Part shown: positions 58,805-64,000 of the stretch, piece by piece
Numbering within the stretch: position 1 is the first letter of the stretch
Layout: every line of letters begins with the position of its first letter
Assembly: GCA_025526935.1 (NCBI GenBank)
Contig: JAHLKD010000112.1
Span: 106,640-170,639 of the forward strand
DNA from: Cladochytrium replicatum
Lineage: Eukaryota; Chytridiomycota; Chytridiomycetes; Cladochytriales; Cladochytriaceae
Reading direction: 5' to 3'
Length of the DNA stretch: 64,000 nt
Notes under the pieces: generated by a model
What the model saw: the letters and a program-made list of their open reading frames with translations, nothing else
Database searches by the model: none
What the model was told of the DNA's origin: nothing
Position numbers and translations under genes: made by a program

Positions 58805-58930
58805 AGGTATCACTGCCACCATTCCTAAGTCTGCCCCTGGTGAGCTCCTCACCACACGTGAATATATCCAATCTCAACCTTTTTCAGCTAAAGGGCTCAT
58901 GTTTTTTGAGTAGCTGGGCCAATCTCGATC

Positions 58931-60739
58931 ATGTCCATGTTAGACCAGCTGAGCAACCGCATCAAGGAACCCAGGATGGAGTGGATCACCAGGGAAGATG
59001 GCATGCTCATTTGCACGATTTGCAATGGCAAGGACCACAGGGAATACAAGGAGAGAGATGTGTCGAGGAAGCATTGTTGAGCTTCCCATCCCGCCAAGGA
59101 AGGGTTGGGCACCAATCCTAGAGTTCATACTGAGGAGTTCCTACGCGACGCGTTCGAGGTTGCGGGCCTCCCGGCTGCTGGCCAAGAAGGGGTTGACATG
59201 GTTCTTCGCATTCTGCAAGGCACTGTCAAGAGAGATAAGAACAGCCTCAACAATGACAGTTACGAAGAGGACCTCGCCAACTTACGTGTAGCACCCCTTC
59301 ACAATGAGAACCCTGTGAACAACCCTCTGATTCAGAGCGCCATAGCTACAGGAAACCTTAGGCGTAAGCTTCCTTCATCAGGACTGCTGAAAGCATCTCA
59401 CCTCTATCATTTCCTATCCTCCAGGCATAGCCTTGGATTTCTTCATAGCAGAAGAGTTTGGGGTGCTGGTTTGTATCAGCTGTGGCATTCTCGTGGACGC
59501 GTCTTCATGCGGGGCCCATGTCCAAAAGTACCACCCACAGTCAGGTCGACAGGAGCACATGCCTGATTGCTTCAATAGCGCTTTCGAATCTAAATGTGCT
59601 TAACCAGCTTACACTGCTGTGGAAAAACAAGGTCATTCTGGAGCGTATAGACACAGACAACAACAACCTTGCCTCATTTACCCCAATCTCTGTGTACAGG
59701 ATGGTTTTCAGTGCCGAGGCTGCGGCATTGTGAGTGGCACCTTATCTACCTTTCAAAAGCATTGTTGCAAGTCCAAGTGCAATCCGGCAGCAAGAAATAC
59801 CTCTCCAACGCAGGTCAAAGTCCAGAGTATTGTCATGCTGTACTATGGACTTCACGGTTACTGGGTCGTGCAAATGGCTCCACTGGGACCCTATTCCCCT
59901 GATCCATCCTTGCAGCTCACCGAAATGCAGAAGGCAAGCCTGCAGATGCTGCTTGCTGATGCATTCACCTCTGTCCCTGCCTTAAACCTATCTGAAGAGC
60001 TTCCTCCCCAGATTCTTGGTTGCGACTTTCACCATGCGGATCCTAGGCACAGGAGCGGCCAAAAGATCAACGAGCGCATCACGTGGAAAGATGTTGTCGG
60101 GGAACAAAACCAGGACATTGGCCTGGGGTTCAACCGCAAGGAGCTGGGGAAGACTATGGTTGCCCACCACAAGGCACTGCAATCACAGATCATGCGAATG
60201 CCCTTCATGGTCAGGCAGGAAATCATGAAGCCCACGTTTGATCAGGAGCACCAAGTCAACAACAAGCAGAAATTCCGACAACTTCGTAAAGAAACACTGT
60301 CACACTATGCACAGACATGGACCTGTGTTCTCTGGCTGATGATCTTGGTGTGGAAGCGCGTTATAGAGACACCCTTTGTGCAGATCAGCAGCTCATTGGG
60401 AGCATCTTGGAGCAGTTTGCGAGAATGTTGAAGCAGAAGGTTGGAAACTCTGGACCTGAAGAACCAACAGGAATACCACTGTTTCATCCAGTAGGGGATC
60501 AGGGGCTAGACGTGGCACAGCTGCTGTCTGGGGACACCAATCATGAGGACGAGGTGGACTCTGAAGACCGCTCCAGTGATTCAGGCGACGAGGATCAGGA
60601 AAGTCCGGTAGGGCCCACAGATCTTCTCCCTGTTGGATCTGCGGCAGAGACAGAAGAAGAACTTTTCGCAGCTCTGCTTGCAGAGACGCGTTTAGTGCCA
60701 ACCAAGTGCTTGCCGGGCCACTGTCGAAGTTTGGTTTGA
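58931..60739 (+). pseudogene. OrsD/DUF3505-type zinc-finger gene, subtelomeric, interrupted
   Basis: Plus-strand pieces include LICTICNGKDHREYKERDVS (58931 on), RVHTEEFLRDAFEVAGLPAA and, after a GTAAGC intron at about 59365-59423, EFGVLVCISCGILVDASSCG then AHVQKYH. Next come LIYPNLCVQDGFQCRGCGIV then FQKHCCKSKC, and a long C-terminal part with WKDVVGEQNQDIGLGFNRKE and YAQTWTCVLWLMILVWKR. Two C/H clusters around a YPNLxVxDGFxC segment match the OrsD/DUF3505 region found in fungal telomere-linked RecQ-like proteins. A TAA at 59601-59603 interrupts the frame between the clusters, and frames shift at about 59080 and 60350. Introns could explain the shifts but not easily the stop. No helicase domain follows. 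Confidence 0.55.
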
Positions 60740-61377
60740 GGGCGATGTGATTTGATCAGTTTTAGTGCTGCTGATCTGGGACTTGCGCTAGAGATAGTCC
60801 TCAGGTTGATCTGTGTATGTGCAGAGTTTCGTGTTTCTCCAATCACGCTCTTGCGCCACAGCCACCCGAAATCTCATATCGCCACAGGCTCTTTGAATTG
60901 TGCAAACAATTCAAATATACTGTCGTTTCGGCTTTTATAATTAACCTGTGGCTATAGATATATGGAAATATCTGATATAAACATTATTCTCTCGAATAGA
61001 GAGATATAGATCCCAGTGATCGTTCACAATAACCATTGTGAGCAGAACATGAAGATTAGCTATAATCTTGTCTACAATGACATGTTCTCTATGAGAAATA
61101 AGTATGTAGTACCTTGCATTAATATCATATGAGATGTACTCGAGTATGATATAACTGTCAGCAGCAAACTGATTAGCATCACATTCTTTCTCAAACGCGT
61201 GATCACTCTCAGAACTCTACTAGATTCCAATGAGTAAAGGAGGATGTCTTCATGACCAATAGTTAGAAATGCCAGTTCTTTCATGTAATGTATGATTACG
61301 CATGAACTTGTCCCAGACGTCTCTGGTAAGGCTATTTCCCCTAACAGTTATTCCAAGCCGGAATGTTAATAACATTC
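60740..61377. other. AT-rich subtelomeric gap
   Basis: Between the OrsD-like relic and the 33-bp array. No gene or structured RNA recognised. Confidence 0.45.
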
Positions 61378-61522
61378 GGACGGACCGTCCAACGCGTTTT
61401 TATTAGGCGCGGACGGACCGTCCAACCAATTTTTATTAACCATGGACGGACCGTCCAACGCGTTTTTATTAGGCGCGGACGGACCGTCCAACCAATTTTT
61501 ATTAACCATGGACGGACCTTCC
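61378..61522 (+). repeat. 33-bp tandem array with GGACGGnCCGTCC palindromes
   Basis: Five palindrome cores start at 61378, 61411, 61444, 61477 and 61510, exactly 33 bases apart. The first four read GGACGGACCGTCC; the fifth is GGACGGACCTTCC. Spacers alternate between AACGCGTTTTTATTAGGCGC and AACCAATTTTTATTAACCAT, so the higher-order period is 66. An 11-aa repeating open frame is a by-product of the 33-bp length. The 6+1+6 inverted repeat looks like a dimer binding site. Confidence 0.95.
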
Positions 61523-62280
61523 AGATGCAATTTATTCGGCTTCAACTGTAATTCATGCTACCTCAGTCTCTCTTGTAGCTGGTTTTTCACTAAGTCTTTT
61601 CATTTCATGGGCCGAGCGATGATGCTGTTGGGCGAGAGTCCTTTGATTTCGTGGGCAAGAGCATGCTACTGGAGTAGAGAACTGATTCTTTGTATTTGAT
61701 TGTCCAAAATCTCCACCAACCTTACACCGCGATAACAAGCTTCTCAGCCACAACGGGAGATATCCTTGTCAGGAAACCAGAGGCAAGGCCAGACCACAGG
61801 GTCTTCCTGCTATAGATAGTGGATCCCACCTCCCTCTCCGTGTCCATACCACAGCTTCTCGAGGGTATTTCCAAACAGCGAAGTCCAGAAAGTGGCATCC
61901 ATGATCTGAGAAAGTTTCGGACAGCAGAGTAACATCTTCTTGAAGCTGAAAAAGACCACAGCAAATTCGAGCAAGCTCTGTAAACTTTTCCGTATTTTGT
62001 AGATATAGGAAGAGAAGGGACTTCATCGCGTATGCTGCATGACAATGGGTGGATGTGGCACGAAGTAGGCAATCTTTTTCAAGTAAAGGCACGGAATTTC
62101 CCTACTGTACGATAGGGTCAGTTAAAAGACGGACAGATTCAGACTGAACCGCGAACCGATTCCGACTCAGACAACTCAGAACGGCGCAATGTCCGTGGAA
62201 GATGGATAGGGTCTGACATCGATTGCATCTGCGCAGTGTAGAAGTTAATTTGGTTCGGGTGAATGTAGAGGAAACACAGC
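61523..62280. other. Subtelomeric gap, nothing recognised
   Basis: A minus-strand open frame near 61722-62072 has no recognisable domain and I do not call it. Confidence 0.4.
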
Positions 62281-62339
62281 AGTTTCAATGTGGAGTAGCT
62301 GTTCTTCTGTCCTGCTCTTGCACGCGGGAAAGTGGTTCC

Positions 62340-63500
62340 AACCGGGTACTATGAGTCACGCGACTTCGCGAGGTCCGTACCTCGCAAACTTTGGAGTTGG
62401 TTTCCGGCTCAACCGCGCTCGCGCGCGACTGGCACCCCATACAAGCCAAATAGATGAAGAAGGCCACTTTTGGTATACCGAGTCTGGCGAGCAGGTAAGA
62501 ATCCGTACCCGATCCTACCCCAGGGGTCGCGTGAGTTTAGCTACTCGAGGTCCAGATCTGTACCTTGATCCCAAAAGTTAACGTGATACCATACCCGCAT
62601 GCGAGTAGCGCCTCATACAAGCGGAATAGAAGTACGTCGATGGGGGCATACCGAGTCTGGCGAGCAGGTAAGAATCCGTACCCGATTACCCCAGGGGTCA
62701 CATGATTTTAGCTATTCGAGGTCCAGATCTGTACCTCGATCCCAAGGGTTACGTGATACCATACCCACAAGAAGTACATCGATGTTGGTATACCGAGTCT
62801 GGCGAGCAGGTAAGAATCCGTACTGGATCCCACTCCGGGGTCACGTGATTTTTCGAGGTCCGTACCTCGCAAACTTTGGAGTTGGTTTCCGGCTCAGCCG
62901 AGCTCGCGCGCGACTGGCACCCCATACAAGCCGAACAGAAGAAGTACACCGCTGGGTTTAATAACCAAGCTAAAAACGTCTTGTGGTTTGGATCTCTCTT
63001 GCCCCGGGGTCACATGATTTTAGCTATTCGAGGTCCAGATCTGTACCTCGATCCAAGGTCACGTGATACCATACCCACAAGAAGTACATCGATGTTGGTA
63101 TCCCGAGTCTGGCGAGCGTGTACAGATGCGTAACCGATCCTACCGCTGGGGTCACGTAATTTTTTGAGGTACGTTCCTAGCAAACTGCAAACTTTTGAGT
63201 TGGATTCCCGCTCAGCCACCCGAGCACGAGTAGCACCTCATACAAGCTCGGGTGAAGAAGTACCCCGCTGTTGGTACACTGAGTCTGGCCAGCGGGCAAG
63301 GTCAGTTCCTTCTCCAACTCCCCGGGGTCGCACGATTCTAGCTCTTGGAGGTTCAGATCGGAACCTCGATCTTGAAGGTTCACGAATTTCCCAACCACCT
63401 ACTTACTGCTGAGCAAAACTTGGGGGTCGGTTTCCCGGTCAACCACGCACGGGCGCGCGAGTTGCACTTCATACAGATAGGCGCGCGAATTGCACTTCAT
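62340..63500. repeat. Degenerate subtelomeric direct repeats
   Basis: Two block types recur. Block A (GGTCCGTACCTCGCAAACTT, then GGAGTTGG and a CGCGCGAC core, ending CCATACAAGCC) is at 62370-62450 and 62855-62939, with diverged copies near 63165-63247 and 63425-63480. Block B (ACCGAGTCTGGCGAGCAGGT, then AAGAATCCGTA) is at about 62477, 62650, 62791 and 63101. Shared linkers such as GAGGTCCAGATCTGTACCT sit between them. All lie in direct orientation, as in subtelomeric repeat families spread between chromosome ends. Confidence 0.85.
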
Positions 63501-63861
63501 ACAGATAGCAGAAGTAGAGAGCTCGGTGCAATGAATCAGCAAACATGGTACAAATATCTTCCTGCTCCAAACCAACCAGAGGTCAGGTTATTTTTTACCA
63601 GGTATGTACCTGGCGAATCTGGGTGTCAGGGCTCGGGACTAGCACTCTCACTCACAAGATGTGCTTTAGCCTAGGGCCAAGTAACATGTTTAGAAGAAAT
63701 AGCTAGGGATCGCAACGACAGGGGCCCTGGTATGGAATCAACTACTTTGGTTGATTAAACCATCACTCAAAGAAAATGTCAATCACAAAACCAAACAGGG
63801 GCCGTGGCTACAGTGACGGGGATTGCTCAAGGGATTGCGGAGATTCTCCACGGGGTGTTTG

Positions 63862-64000
63862 GGGTAGTTAGGGTTAGTTAGGGTTAGTTAGGGTTAGTTA
63901 GGGTTAGTTAGGGTTAGTTAGGGTTAGTTAGGGTTAGTTAGGGTTAGTTAGGGTTAGTTAGGGTTAGTTAGGGTTAGTTAGGGTTAGTTAGGGTTAGTTA
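63862..64000 (+). repeat. Telomere: 13 perfect copies of a 10-nt repeat (TTAGTTAGGG)
   Basis: From 63871 to the window end the sequence is GGGTTAGTTA repeated 13 times without a single mismatch, preceded by one imperfect unit (GGGTAGTTA, 63862-63870). The G-rich strand runs 5' to 3' toward the end, as required of a right telomere. The unit equals TTAGGG plus TTAG. Confidence 0.97.

Noticed and set aside
61363-61551. Open frame with an 11-residue repeat
   Set aside because: The repeat period of 33 bases is a multiple of three, so the open frame follows from the satellite and not from coding selection.
62285-63674. Several 60-120-codon frames in the subtelomere
   Set aside because: They lie inside degenerate direct repeats and differ between repeat copies, so no protein is conserved.

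Overview
This window is the right-hand end of a fungal chromosome. It ends in a perfect telomeric array (63871-64000) whose unit is the 10-mer TTAGTTAGGG instead of plain TTAGGG. The genes are fungal: a myosin-motor/chitin synthase fusion, chitin deacetylase, a GCN4-like bZIP, a CBS/PB1 protein, an SMP-domain protein and an Rpd3-type deacetylase. They are split by many short GT-AG introns (about 50-200 nt). I infer an early-diverging, possibly zoosporic (chytrid) fungus; the lineage is a guess, the kingdom is not. CDS spans below run from start to stop codon, and exon joins worked out by eye are given in the evidence and keep frame throughout.

Layout. 1-4660: gene fragments (EFL1 exon, an unknown 3' exon), an intact TatD-type hydrolase, a decayed Ty3/gypsy pol, a 330-bp GA tract and tRNA-Ser. 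5138-16854: SMP lipid-transfer protein, SR splicing factor, a globin whose first helix is separated from the rest by about 300 disordered residues, and a C2H2/coiled-coil regulator. 17130-19400: tRNA-Cys and a decayed hAT transposase. 20395-23980: small heat-shock protein, class I HDAC, small heat-shock protein, all on the minus strand. 24696-32184: three minus-strand secreted proteins (chitin deacetylase, GH5 endoglycoceramidase-like, beta-propeller).

33522-44904: GCN4-like bZIP with three nested upstream ORFs, universal stress protein, and a divergent pair of PKA catalytic subunit and myosin-chitin synthase. 45066-48751: a seven-TM protein followed by decayed tandem paralogues. 49817-58182: a 999-aa disordered nuclear-type protein, an SH3-tailed membrane protein and a tail-anchored CBS/PB1 protein. 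58500-64000: subtelomere with a decayed OrsD/DUF3505-type zinc-finger gene lying between arrays of a 33-bp repeat built on a GGACGGnCCGTCC palindrome, then degenerate subtelomeric repeats and the telomere.

Several neighbours share themes rather than a proven pathway: cell-wall and secretion genes (chitin synthase, chitin deacetylase, GH5, beta-propeller), stress and nutrient control (two sHSPs, GCN4-like bZIP, USP, PKA). The candidates I consider most novel are the split globin, the 10-nt telomere repeat and the subtelomeric OrsD/33-bp repeat module.
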